From Vitis vinifera (lineage: Eukaryota; Streptophyta; Magnoliopsida; Vitales; Vitaceae), in the NCBI RefSeq assembly GCF_030704535.1, contig NC_081817.1:3977501-4041500 (forward strand): 64,000 bases of DNA. Reading direction: 5' to 3'. Numbering within the stretch: position 1 is the stretch's first letter; the number at the start of each line of letters is the position of its first letter. Both the position numbers and the translations under genes were made by a program. The notes below the pieces were generated by a model, which worked only from the letters and a program-made list of their open reading frames with translations, was not told the origin of the DNA and searched no databases. Shown here piece by piece: positions 1 to 14,690 of the stretch.

Positions 1-120
1 GCAAGAATGTTCACCTATGGCATTAAGATCTCAATACGAGAAAAAGACCAAAACCTCACTGCAGTGGCTTGTAGACTTGCTGCCGAAAGCTCTTTCTTGC
101 ACCCTTCATCGAAAAAGTAG
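1..120 (+). CDS. possible C-terminal end of a gene cut by the left edge
   Basis: Frame 1 is open from the first base to a TAG at 118-120, giving 39 residues that end in HPSSKK. The composition is mixed and soluble-looking (TYGIKISIREKDQNLTAVAC), unlike the AT-driven chance frames that follow. I do not recognise the family. It would be the last exon of a plus-strand gene lying mostly to the left. An open run of 39 codons can occur by chance, so this is a weak call. Confidence 0.3.
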   Translation, partial: ARMFTYGIKISIREKDQNLTAVACRLAAESSFLHPSSKK

Positions 121-2228
121 GCGGTTGGGTTAATCTTTTTAGTGATTCCAAATATCCTTGGATTTTGAAATGAGAAACTACAGCCCTTGCTCCAAGATCT
201 TAGTTTGCTTTCGCCAGATACCTCTTTATCTTAACGTAACGAAAAAGAGCTTTTTTTGTCGGGTCAGGTCCCCACCCATACCTATCCCCCTTGTTGATGA
301 ATCTTTTGTATCGAACGAAAGCCTCATCCCTTATATCTTTAATGCACACGTGGAGAGACATAGAGAGACAAAGGAAAGAGAGAGATAATTATAACAAATA
401 TAAATAGTCATTTTTGGACTTGCAAACATGCAAATTATGAAGAGGCAACTTGAATGCATAATCTCCCACCAAATCAAATTCTAATATTATATTGAAATAT
501 TAATTTTCCTAAAAACTTTTAAACTTATAGGATTTGATTCAATATGCATATCATGTTCAACACTCTCTTTCTAATGTGTTATATGTTCCATCCATACAAT
601 AGAATTTAATTCTGATTTCCAAATTTTGAAAATCTAACCATATCTTCATTGAATTTTTTCTTGTTAATTATTTGCGCATAAGGGCACACCTCCTTCACAA
701 TTAGAATAGGCATGATGTGTTTAAGTGGTTGAGCACTGATGAAAATTAGAATGGACACAATCAGTGACTCCCTCTATGTGTGAGCATCAAAGCATCTCTT
801 GAAATTTGGCATGGGAAAATAATACATAATTTTATCTGATTGGATACACCTCCTTCTTAAAGTCTTATACTATCAATATCTACACTTTTCCACATCTCCG
901 ATATGATATTTTTTTATGTTTCTTAGTGAATCCCTTGAAACCCTTATCAAAGTTTCATGTTAAGATATTTAACTTTTGTTAAAACCAAAAAATAACTCTC
1001 AAGAAAAATCTTTAAAGTTTGAGAGTGGGATGATCAAACTTTTAATAAATAATTACTCTCTTAGGTTCATAAAAGTCCATTCATTTTGATAAAACATATC
1101 TATATTTACATTTGTAGAACCCTTTTTAAAATTATTGAGAGTTTTCTAACTCTAAAACATTCCAAAAATATTTTTTTAAAGATGAACATAATTTTAAAAT
1201 TTTCCAAAAATCCTTTTTGGAATCAAACACCCATTTAAAGATAAAAACAATTTTAAAACATACCAAAAACATTTTTTGGAATTAAAAACATAGTAGAAAT
1301 TGAATTAGGAAATACAAAGTATTCTCTTCCTAATTCCTTATATTAGTTATGCAAAAAGTTTTACCAACCATATGGATATATACTTATCTTAAATTTTACA
1401 ACCTCCTTAAGTTCTCTTGAGAGGGATAAGACTCAAGGAAGTAAGTTGTATCTAATTAGTTAAAAATTAACAAAATTGACAACTAAATAAAATACAATAA
1501 CAATCTTCCATTTGGCAATTTTGTGACAAAGTATAAAGATATAATAACACCAGAATGACTCTCATAAAAAACCTCACTATGCTCAATCTTAATCCTAATC
1601 TAAACCACTTCTTGCGCAATAATGTCAATTCTCTATTATCTATATATATTTAACTAATAAACCTGTAAAAATCATAATATGGAAAAAATAGAAAAAAAAA
1701 TATAATCAATAAGCTTAATGAACCTATTTATTCTTTTTTTATTGTCACAAAAATGACAAAGATAAAAAATTTAAGAGTGATAAAACAATTATCGAGAATA
1801 AAATACCAAATATCAAAATTCAATCAAACATAGAGAAATAAAGTTCCAAAAGATAATTAAAATAAAAAAAAAAAAAATTCTAATGCATCAAGAAATTGAA
1901 ACGATCCAACGTCCCAAATCATATTTCTATAGTTATAAGGAAGTTCAAATTCTCCAAAAAATAAATAAAGATTAAACACTTTTGATATTTCCTAAAATAC
2001 TTAAACACTCTTACATTTTTAATTTGCAGAGACTAGATATAAATTAAATAACCTAGATATGATAGGGTATGAAAAATTATTCATCAAACTACTATAAAGA
2101 GAATCAAAATAATTTAATTTCTAGAATTCAAAGGATTTTCTAGATTAAATAAAATAATATATTAGTAAAGAAAGAGAAACTTCAATTCCAAGAAATGGAA
2201 TTCCATTTTCCTTCATTATTACAACTAA
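121..2228. other. AT-rich intergenic DNA
   Basis: About 2.1 kb of AT-rich sequence with homopolymer runs. I see no gene, tRNA or clean inverted-repeat element. A short open frame at 158-388 has no recognisable domain and no good start context. Confidence 0.6.
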
Positions 2229-2237
2229 TTAAATTAA

Positions 2238-2294
2238 GGGAGAATCGTGTTTTGGGCTCAGCTGGGCCCAAAAATTGCTAAAAGATCCTCATAA
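2238..2294 (+). repeat. left terminal inverted repeat of the MULE
   Basis: It matches the reverse complement of 6043-6098. Both ends contain the GGGCCCAAAAATT-type core and AAAAGATCC, and they differ at a few positions. Confidence 0.82.
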
Positions 2295-3869
2295 GTTTCA
2301 TATTTAAACCCAACATCTAAAGAAAGTCTACAAATTGAAAAAAAAGGATATGAAACATTTAATTTTCCGAAAATGCCCTTTATTGTCAAAAAGAAAAAGA
2401 AAACAACTAACTTCCCACTCTCTTTCATTCTTTTTTTCCCTTTCTCTTTCATCATTCACCTTATCTTTTTCTCTCACATATTAATCGGTGGGACATGTAA
2501 ATTAATTCTTTTCTAGAAAGGTATTACTATTTTCATCAATTATTTTTCTCCCAAAAACCATGCTTAATAAATTAAATATTGGTAATCAATGGTTGAAAAT
2601 GATTATTACTATATTTTTAAAGTAAAAATTTTTTAAATACCTCATAAATTTTTTTTTAAACTTACAAAATATATAATAAATAATTTTTAAACACCTTAAA
2701 AAATATTATTATTCTTTTTTATCCAATATATATATATATAAATATATTTAAGGTTGTAGACAATTATTTGAATATTTTCTCTATTTTTTGGACAATACAT
2801 TGATATTGTTTTAATATATTATTTTGTAACATGATCATCTTTTAACTAATGGTGATAATTAATTTTTAATTGAATAATGTATTATAACTTAATAATTTGA
2901 AAAATATTCAAATGCCTTTTTAAATCTAAAATAGATGTGGACTTGACATGATTTAAATTATTAAAGCATGATGTCATTAAGTCAAGCAAATGTATCATAT
3001 TAAGAGATGTGTATGTAAATTATATCATAATTTTCTCTTTTTTTATTTTTTTTTCCTCGTACATGATATCTTTTGTATAAAGTTTTGTAGATGAAAAATA
3101 ATAAAATCTTTTGTTATGTAAAGAGGTATAACAACACATTAAAATTGAAAAGAGAATATAATGGAATACAAATTAGATGAAAATCACTTTAAATAAGGAT
3201 ATAATAGAAAACATATAAATGTAAGAAAAAACAAGTTTAGATCAAATTTAAAATAAAAAATCAAAGAAAATAAATTAAAAGTAATAATATAAAAATCGTA
3301 GAATCTTTAAAACTATAATTACAACAAAAAAATTATTTTAAATTAACTTGATAATTTAAATTAATGATTTTTTATATAAAAAAAATTACAAATGTTACAA
3401 AGATAATTTTTTATCCTTCTTAATTCTATTTAAATATGATTTTTTTAATATCTGCTAACATTATGTTTATAAAGGTAAAATAGTAAAAATATATATTTCA
3501 TTCGGTTTACTTGTAATAAACACTTTAAATGTGATTAATTTTAATTTTATTTCCTATGTTTTAATTTTGGTAGAGAATATCTAAATGACATAGTTTGGTA
3601 AAAAAATATTCATAATTTTTCCTCAGTTATTATATGTTGTTTATATTGTCTTAAGTTATTTGAAACAATGACATTAATGTGTTATCCATTTATATTAATT
3701 TGATTTCACAAAAAAAAAAGAGGTAATACCTAAATATTATGGTTAATTTTCCTTTATATAGGATGTAAATGTAGTAAGAAAAAATATTGTTAAAACTACT
3801 TAAATGAAATATGTAATTACAAATTTTGGATGATGAAATTTAAAATTTAAAATTAAAACAATTTTTAGG

Positions 3870-4960
3870 TGAAGGAATGTGTGGGGGAAAAGTGTTCAAT
3901 CCTTAGGTGACAAGAAAAAAAAAAGTTCAAAATTGATTAAAATCTTGCATAAAAGATAACCTTGTACACCCTTGTATAATTAGTACATTTACCCCATACA
4001 GTTAGTACATTGCCTTACACAATGAGTGGAATACTCTTTTATAGTTAGTGTAACACCCTTATATAATAGTGCAAATTTCATAAATAATTTATGGGTAACA
4101 AAAAAAATAAAGAAATGATTCAAAATCGACTAAAATCTTTCACAAATGGTATCTTTGTACACCCTTGTACACTTAGTATATTTCCCTTGTACACTTAGTA
4201 CATTTCCCTTGTACAGTTAGTGTAACATCATTGTACAATGGTGCAATATATCCCTCTTAAGTTGTGTGTCCACGTAGATATATTAATCTTATTTCTAATG
4301 GTTTGGCTAACAAAATGGTGGATGAATTATGATTAAATTTTTTTTCCCCAAACATTATTACTAAGAAAAGTATTGAAATTTTCATGTGGAAGTTAAATAA
4401 ATTGCATGACGTAGGTATGCAATCTATGGGTGACAAGGAAAATGAAAAAGTGATTCAAAATCGATTAAATTTTTTTATAAATGGTAGTCTTGTACACCCT
4501 TATACACTTAGTACATTTTCCTTGTACACTTAGTACATTTCCCTTGTACAATTAGTGTAATACCATTGTACAATATATCTATCCTCAGTAATATGTCCAT
4601 GTAGGTGTGTTAACCATATTTCTAATGGTTTAACTAATAAAAGGATGAATGAATTAGGGTTAGTTTTTTTTTTTTTTCCCAAACATCATTATTGGGGAAA
4701 GTATCGGAATTTCCATATGGGAGTTAAATAAAGTGCATGACATGAGTATGCAATTTGTGGGTGACAAGGAAAATAAAAGAGTGGTTCAAAATAGATTGAA
4801 ATCTTTTATAAATGGTAATCTTATACACTGCTTGTACACTTAGTACATTTCCCTTATATAGTTAGTAAATACTCTTGTATAGTGACACAAATTTCATATT
4901 CCCGTAGTGCATATATGCCTATATTTGTATTAAACATGATTCTAGTAGTTTGATTAAAAA
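3870..4960. repeat. tandem array inside the MULE, period near 330 bp
   Basis: A block reading roughly GGGTGACAAGGAAAAT, then TGATTCAAAATCGATTAAAT, then a cluster of TTGTACACTTAGTACATTTC motifs recurs near 3.89, 4.09, 4.43 and 4.76 kb. The later spacings are about 330 bp, and the first interval is shorter. Inside each block the short TTGTACACTTAGTACATTTC motif is itself repeated two or three times. It resembles a satellite seed captured or amplified inside a transposon. Confidence 0.75.
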
Positions 4961-6042
4961 AAATGATGAAAAACTTCAATCCAATTTTTTTATGAACATA
5001 TTACATTTTTGTGAAAAAAATATACAATTGACCAATTCCTTTATTTAATTGTGAACATATTATATTTTAAAAATAAAAAAGAATAATTAATAAATGAAAT
5101 TTAATTCTTTTTATTATCTTAGTATTAAACAAGGTCTTCAATTTTCATTTTTAAAAATATTTTTCATTTTTTTAATTAAATGTATTTTCAAAAAGAGACA
5201 ATATAGAAAATAAAAATAATTTTTAAAAATAAAAAAATAATAAAAACTAGAAAAAATATTTTAAAACCAAACTCAAACATAATCTATATAATTTTTAGCT
5301 ACTTGTTTTTATTTAAAATATCATTTAACCCTTTTATATGAGAAAAAAATCAATCTCTACTATATTATGTATTGATATAATCCATTTCTAAATACGAAAA
5401 TATTTTAGTTGGATATTTAAAATAAAAACTCTTCATCTATCCTCTTTCTCTCTTCTTCTTTTTTCTCATTTCAATAAATTTTCAATTAATTCAAATCATT
5501 AAAAAAATTCCTTAATAAACAAATTTGGAACATTCATATAACTTATTACAAAAGTCTATGTTCAAAAAATTATTAAACTATGGAAAGAAAAAGATTTTAA
5601 AAAAAACTTTAAACTTTTTATTTTATAATAATAAAAAAATAAACTTTAAAATACTTTTTAGTATAAAAGAAAAAAAATAGTAAATATATTTATTTTAAAT
5701 ACTATTTTAATCATTAAATTATTTACTTGTAAAATGTAAAAAATAATTTTTATTCATTTAAATTAATATTTTTTTCAAAAGTATGTTCCAAAATAATTTT
5801 TGAATCATTAATATAATTTTTATTTATTTATAATTTAAAAATATAAAATAATGTTGATTTTTCAATTATTTTTAAAGGAGTTTAAAAAATAAATAAAAAA
5901 TAAAAAAAATGATTAAATAAAGGAGAATTTTATGGATGGGGCATGTAAAGAGTGGTGGTATAAAGACAAAATGATGGGTGTAAGTAAAAAGGGGTATTTT
6001 TGTCTATTCTCACCTTATATCCTTACAATCGATTATAGGTGT

Positions 6043-6098
6043 TTGAAGGATCTTTTATTAATTTTTGGGCCTAGCTGGGCCCAAAACACAATTCTCCC
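6043..6098 (-). repeat. right terminal inverted repeat of the MULE
   Basis: Inverted partner of 2238-2294. It is followed directly by the second TTAAATTAA copy. Confidence 0.82.
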
Positions 6099-6107
6099 TT
6101 AAATTAA

Positions 6108-7440
6108 AATCCAAAAATAGACATGATCAATTTGAAATTCTTCCAACCAGCTTTTTATTTGACACAACTTAATTTATTCTGCATAAATACTCATAAATAT
6201 CATATGACTTCATAATTTTTTTTATCATAAATGATTATTAATATTTATAAATAAAATAAAATAAATATAAAAATGCTAAAGCTTCACTAATTTTATATTA
6301 TTTATTATATGTATATCCCCAATTTAGTAAAAAGAAAAAACTAATATTGAACTAAATAAATTAAAATATATAGTAGGTGCATTAACTTACATTATAATAT
6401 ATAAAATCTTTTTATTTAAAAATTTTGATGATTAAGTATGTAATTATCTCAATTAAAAATAATTTAAGTAATTTGCTAAATCCTCAACATGAAAATAAAG
6501 AAAATAAAAAAAAAATAGAGGGAAAGGTCATTTCATTTTTGGATCCAGGACAAATAGGTTTAAGAAGAGAAAATTAAGTAAACCTACTAGAAAGACTAAT
6601 CAAATTCATGATCATGAACCAAAAATACAATATTTTTGTTACTTGAATAACCATGATCTTTCACTATGTCATTATATCTAATTTTTTGAAAATATATTAT
6701 ATTATTTCTAATATATTACATTGTCAAATTAATGTATAAATTCAATATAATTAAATATATTATTATATTAAATTAAAATAATTAAATCAGTCTTAGGGGT
6801 ATTTTTGTCTGAATCTCATTCCCAAGGAAATGGAAAGCATTTACCTATTGAGCTTCAATGAAAATCATTTTTCATTTTGGAGGATGTGATCCCTCGAAAA
6901 TAAATAGGGTTCACCTTCTTTATTGATTCCAAATTCCCAGAAAATACAAGAAAATCATTGGTTTCATTTGTTTCTTGGAAAATCGAGTAAACATTGCATA
7001 AGAAAATATATCAATGAAGGGAATAATTAAGCTGATCATGGCATTCAAGACTGGATAAGCTTGTTGCTTCTCATCCAAATATGATCCCACAAAAAGTCAA
7101 TCAGCTAGACCCTTCTCATCGTGATAAGAGGGCAAAACAAACATTAAAAAATAAAATAAAATAATAATAATAATAATTGATTTCATAGTTTTGATTAAAA
7201 GCATCAAATTTTTATAAGTTTAAATTTTTAAATAATATTTTTTTATTTTCACTCATTTTTCCCACTTAAAATAAGGAAACACAGGATAAAATTTCTTGCC
7301 TATGAAAGTTGAAAGTTGAATGTATTTAACCAAAACTTATAAATGGGAATGAAATTAACCCTAAAACAAAATATGGGTGGAATTAATGGAATTGTGGGCA
7401 CTATTGTGATAAGCAGCACTGAAAATGAAAGTAGGCCCTT
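6108..7440. other. AT-rich intergenic DNA
   Basis: Low-complexity AT-rich sequence with no gene, RNA or bounded element that I can support. Confidence 0.6.
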
Positions 7441-8160
7441 AGTAGATCTCTCTCCCTCTCTCTCTCTCTCTCTCCCCTTTGCTCCTTCCAGTGGTTTGTC
7501 TTCCCACTGCTTCTCTCTCTTCTTCTCCTCCGCGAAACGTGACCACTACAATTCTACTTGATAACTCATCAAGTGCCTCCACCAGCACCCCAAGATCTTC
7601 CAAGACATCGCCCGCCAGGCGATCATAACTCAATCCCAGCCTCATTTTCCCAGTCCAGCGACTGTGACAGTCGTCACACACCTCTGATGTCAAACATCCC
7701 TGTTGCGAACTGATTCGTTGGCTTCCACCACCTGCAGTACTAGCATCATCATCCCAATCTGCGGCTGCTTTCTACATCTCGCCCTTCAATAACCATTTCC
7801 TCTTCCATGGTGAACAGAATTGAGGCTACCACATATCCCATGACCACGGCATTGTTCGAACTATCGTCGCACATGACCATCTTCTCAGTTCACCACCAGG
7901 CCACCAACAGCAACTCATTACCATGAGGCCGGCGTTCTCGTCGACGATCAGCATCCACCTCACCACCGTTCGCCACACCCGTTGCCACCTCCATATCTAA
8001 CCTCCATTCATCACAACTTAACGCGGTAGCCACACCGTTCACTTCAAACCTCCATCACTGTCGGAACTATCATACCGTCTTCAAGCTCCATCATGCTCAG
8101 ATCCGACTGCCAGAGTCATAGCTGTGCATCCTATCCCACAGTGAAGCAAACCTAGTATAA
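7441..8160 (+). other. C-rich, non-coding island of unknown nature
   Basis: About 700 bp stand out from their AT-rich surroundings. The island opens with a (CT)n tract near 7450-7475 and continues C-rich on this strand, with many CACC and CATC words and few G runs. All plus frames are broken by stops. The minus strand has an 84-codon open frame (7439-7693), but it runs through the simple repeat and has no recognisable domain. It could be a non-coding transcript, a decayed gene or a piece of a repeat. Possible splice donors lie downstream (for example AAG/GTAGG near 8303), but they are not evidence on their own. Confidence 0.4.
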
Positions 8161-8593
8161 TTTCTTTTCTTTTTTTTCTTACCCTTTTCATTGATTTCAT
8201 CCTTCGTATTTCTTCTCAGTGTTTTTTTAGGAAATCTGTGATTAGACTTGTGTAACTCGTATCAAAATTTCAGGAACTAAACACAAAGTGAGGTTGGATT
8301 GAAGGTAGGATTTGTATCGTTGTTTAGAATTGGTTTGTGAATGAGTTACTGAGTCAATTCAGTGGGGCAACATCGAAAAGTTTCGGTTGACTCATCTCCT
8401 TGTTTTCGATTAAATTTAGAAATTATGTTCCACTGAACTGACTCAACCAATAAAGAAGTAAGAATTTTAATGGTTATCTACCGTCTAGTACTTGTCACAT
8501 ATTTTTATCTTTAATAAAAATAAATTTAAAGCGTATTTTCAAAGATAAATTCAATCACATTGCAATAGTTATTTTTGTTTTTTTACTAATAAA

Positions 8594-8600
8594 TATAAAA
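8594..8600 (+). promoter_or_regulatory. candidate TATA box of the subtilase gene
   Basis: TATAAAA lies about 70 bp upstream of the ATG at 8669, a normal distance for a plant gene with a short leader. Confidence 0.4.
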
Positions 8601-8668
8601 GTAAAACATAGGAGCTTTTTCCTTTGCATTCTACAGATCAACATGTGCCACTCCTCCCAATCGGCAAT

Positions 8669-12446
<3,778 letters not shown>

Positions 12447-12536
12447 TTTTAAATGTCATTGTATTTGTCCCATGAATAAACAAACAGACTGAAAGTGTGT
12501 TTTGTAATTGAATAAAATCTCTCTGTTTTATTCGGT

Positions 12537-12849
12537 GTTGGGACGTCATTTGTTTGTTTGGCCCTGGGCAGCCGCATGGGCCGGATACCAGAGTGGCCTC
12601 CCCAGGATTCGAACCCAAGTCCAAGACTTAAGGACGATAAGGTTGCCCTCCTGGTACCATCTGCGCTACTAGCGCAGATGGTACCAGGAGGGCAACTGCC
12701 AGGGTTAAGGTCCCGAGTTCGAATCCTGGGGACGTCACCCCAAGGGCCAAATAAACAAATGGCCCCATAAGACTTTGCGCTGTCCGGCGTCGCCGCGCAG
12801 GCTCAAGCCTAGGTACCCGGACACCAGAGCAAAAAAGGCCGACGTTTTT
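12537..12849. repeat. tRNA-like (SINE-like) foldback, first copy
   Basis: It starts GTTGGGACGTCATTTG. A left arm reads in reverse as a tRNA-like head. The arm turns back at CTGCGCTACTAGCGCAG and then diverges from the perfect inverted partner. The right part has GAGTTCGAATCC, a pol III B-box-like word, and TGGTACCAGGAGG, an A-box-like word. It ends in GC-rich sequence (12775-12845) not seen in the second copy. The left half is nearly identical to the start of the next element. Confidence 0.6.
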
Positions 12850-13120
12850 GTTGGGACGTCATTTGTTTGTTTGGCCCTGGGCAGCCGCATGGGCCGGATA
12901 CCAGAGTGGCCTCCCCAGGATTCGAACCCAAGTCCAAGACTTAAGGACGATAAGGTTGCCCTCCTGGTACCATCTGTGCTACTAGCGCTAGCGCAGATGG
13001 TACCAGGAGGGCAACCTTATCGTCCTTAAGTCTTGGACTTGGGTTCGAATCCTGGGGAGGCCACTCTGGTATCCGGCCCATGCGGCTGCCCAGGGCCAAA
13101 CAAACAAATGACGTCCCAAC
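12850..13120. repeat. near-perfect 271-bp foldback with tRNA-like arms
   Basis: The left arm runs from GTTGGGACGTC to the centre at about 12980. The right arm is its reverse complement, ends GACGTCCCAAC and shows almost no mismatch over about 130 bp, leaving only a few bases of loop. The right arm reads as a SINE-like head: TGGTACCAGGAGG about 40 bp before GGTTCGAATCC. The sequence before 12537 (ATTCGGT) and after 13120 (ATTAGGT) could be an imperfect 7-bp target duplication of the whole composite. The open frames through this DNA are by-products of the repeat. Confidence 0.75.
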
Positions 13121-14690
13121 ATTAGGTATACACATTTCATCAAGAAATATTATAAAAAACAACAATGGAACAGTTGAGCATTATTGAAGACATCATTAAG
13201 TCAAACAGCATGAACTAACTATATATTCTGTGAACTATTCAATTAAAGAATTCCCATGAATTTTACAACTCCGATATTCAGATAAAGCCACATAAATTAG
13301 TAGCTCCAGTGATTTATTTTTTCAGGACACCTATCTTGCACAATGTTATTCCCATTAAACAGGTGATTTGCATAAGAAAGGTGTCCAGGAAAAAATCAAT
13401 CACTTGGTTCCCTCAAAGCAATAAGTAAGCAGAAACCACTAAAAAAGCGCTACTCAATGTGCCAAAGAAAAGGTTGGCTAAGGCAAAATGTCGGTGGATG
13501 GAAGAGCTTCCTAGGATCAACTTGTGAAACGCCATTCACAATAGCATACGGAATGAAGGTCATCACTCCAACGAAATTAGTGTTAAGATCATATCTACTT
13601 ATATCATACATGACTTAAATACATTAAGAGTTGCACATAAAATTCAAGTTGTGGGTTTCTTGTAAGATGATAAGTAGTTCACAATCAATTCATGGAATTG
13701 AGCAATTCATCAAAGACTATAGTGCACGACCCCCAAAGATTGCCTTCTAAGCATTCCTAAAATTTGAAAATGATGATGTTCCCTTCGGCCCATCGATCCC
13801 TTATTGGTGTCAAAGAGTTCCATTTCCAATTGCGGTGAGTAGGTGTGTGCTGAAAGCAAGAATTTATCCCATTGATTCAACTTGATTGTGTAAACAAATA
13901 GCATCTCCAAGAGGGATAATCAGAGTTAATATAAATGTGCTATCACACTACAACCTATTAAGATTCTTATCATGTCCAAATGAACCTAGATGGGAGGGAT
14001 GTGCAAATAATACAAGAATTGTTGAACCAATGAAGGGAGCAACAAACGGAGTCCAAGGTTAAAGCAAATCTCCTTCATAACAAACATGGTGTTCAAAGGG
14101 TCATCATCCATGGACTAAACCCCTAAATCTACAATTAATAGAATACTTTAGGATTGAAAACCTAGCCATAATTGTATCCTCGATTAAGTTATTTAAGGGA
14201 AAACTCCTATTTTGTGAGGCATCTATGCCATGCCGTCGGGGCCTCCCACTTGTCGATGGGTCGCCTTACCTTACCATCTAGTTCGATTGAAGCAACAAAA
14301 CCCTGACCGAAGAAGTCAAGCCCTAAACTAGTGCAAATATAAAGTCATTTTCATATTTGGCCCTAAGGTAGCACTTCAACAAACAAACTTGATTTGGTAG
14401 GAGTTATGCTACCTTGAGAACAAAAAAAAAAATCTACATGCAAACCCGAACCAGATTCTAAAACTCAAGTAACCCACCTGACCCTAGCAAGCCTTAGACT
14501 TTTACATGGCCAATTTTTTTCTTCTTCTACCTTTAAAGTTTAAAGGTTTAAAATCTTAAGGCCTAAAATTTATTCAAAGCTATTGGAGCAAGATCCACTT
14601 TTTAGGGAATATAAGTCGAGTAATAGCTATGAATCGTCATCAACTCTTGGGAAAGTGTACGAAAATGGGCTCTATTTGTTAGGATATCCC
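13121..14690. other. intergenic DNA with one hairpin and one tiny open frame
   Basis: No recognisable gene. The stretch holds the inverted repeat at 13308-13404 and, just beyond it on the minus strand, a 40-codon open frame (13413-13535) with a hydrophobic C-terminal half. From about 13.7 to 14.7 kb I see only mixed intergenic sequence. Confidence 0.5.
13308..13404. repeat. hairpin, about 35-bp arms
   Basis: AGTGATTTATTTTTT then CAGGACACCT on the left pairs with AGGTGTCCAGG then AAAAAATCAATCACT on the right, with few mismatches and a loop of about 30 nt. It may be a very small MITE or a precursor-like hairpin. Confidence 0.55.

Larger units (their letters stand above)
2238..6098. mobile_element. 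non-autonomous Mutator-like (MULE) DNA transposon
   Basis: The element is bounded by terminal inverted repeats that start GGGAGAAT(C/T)GTGTTTTGGGC. The left end (2238-2294) and the inverted right end (6043-6098) match over about 55 bp with a few mismatches. A perfect 9-bp duplication, TTAAATTAA, lies directly outside each end (2229-2237 and 6099-6107). Nine-base duplications with long terminal repeats are typical of the Mutator superfamily. The 3.86-kb interior has no open frame resembling a transposase, so the element would have to be mobilised in trans. It carries a tandem repeat array (see 3870-4960). The perfect target duplication suggests that the insertion is not very old. Confidence 0.82.

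Noticed and set aside
3900-4900. CRISPR-like array
   Set aside because: The repeats are long, diverged and inside a plant DNA transposon; no regular spacers.
7439-7693. 84-codon minus frame ending in alternating Arg-Glu
   Set aside because: The C-terminal third is a translation of the (CT)n repeat, and the rest matches no family I know.
12985-13065. A genuine tRNA gene in the foldback arm
   Set aside because: It has A-box- and B-box-like words but no acceptor or anticodon stem that closes, so it is tRNA-like only.
12558-13165. Open frames of 70-84 codons on both strands with the repeated peptide GSRMGRIPEWPPQDSNPS
   Set aside because: They are translations of the foldback repeat and appear on both strands because the DNA is an inverted repeat. 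They have no start context and no family.
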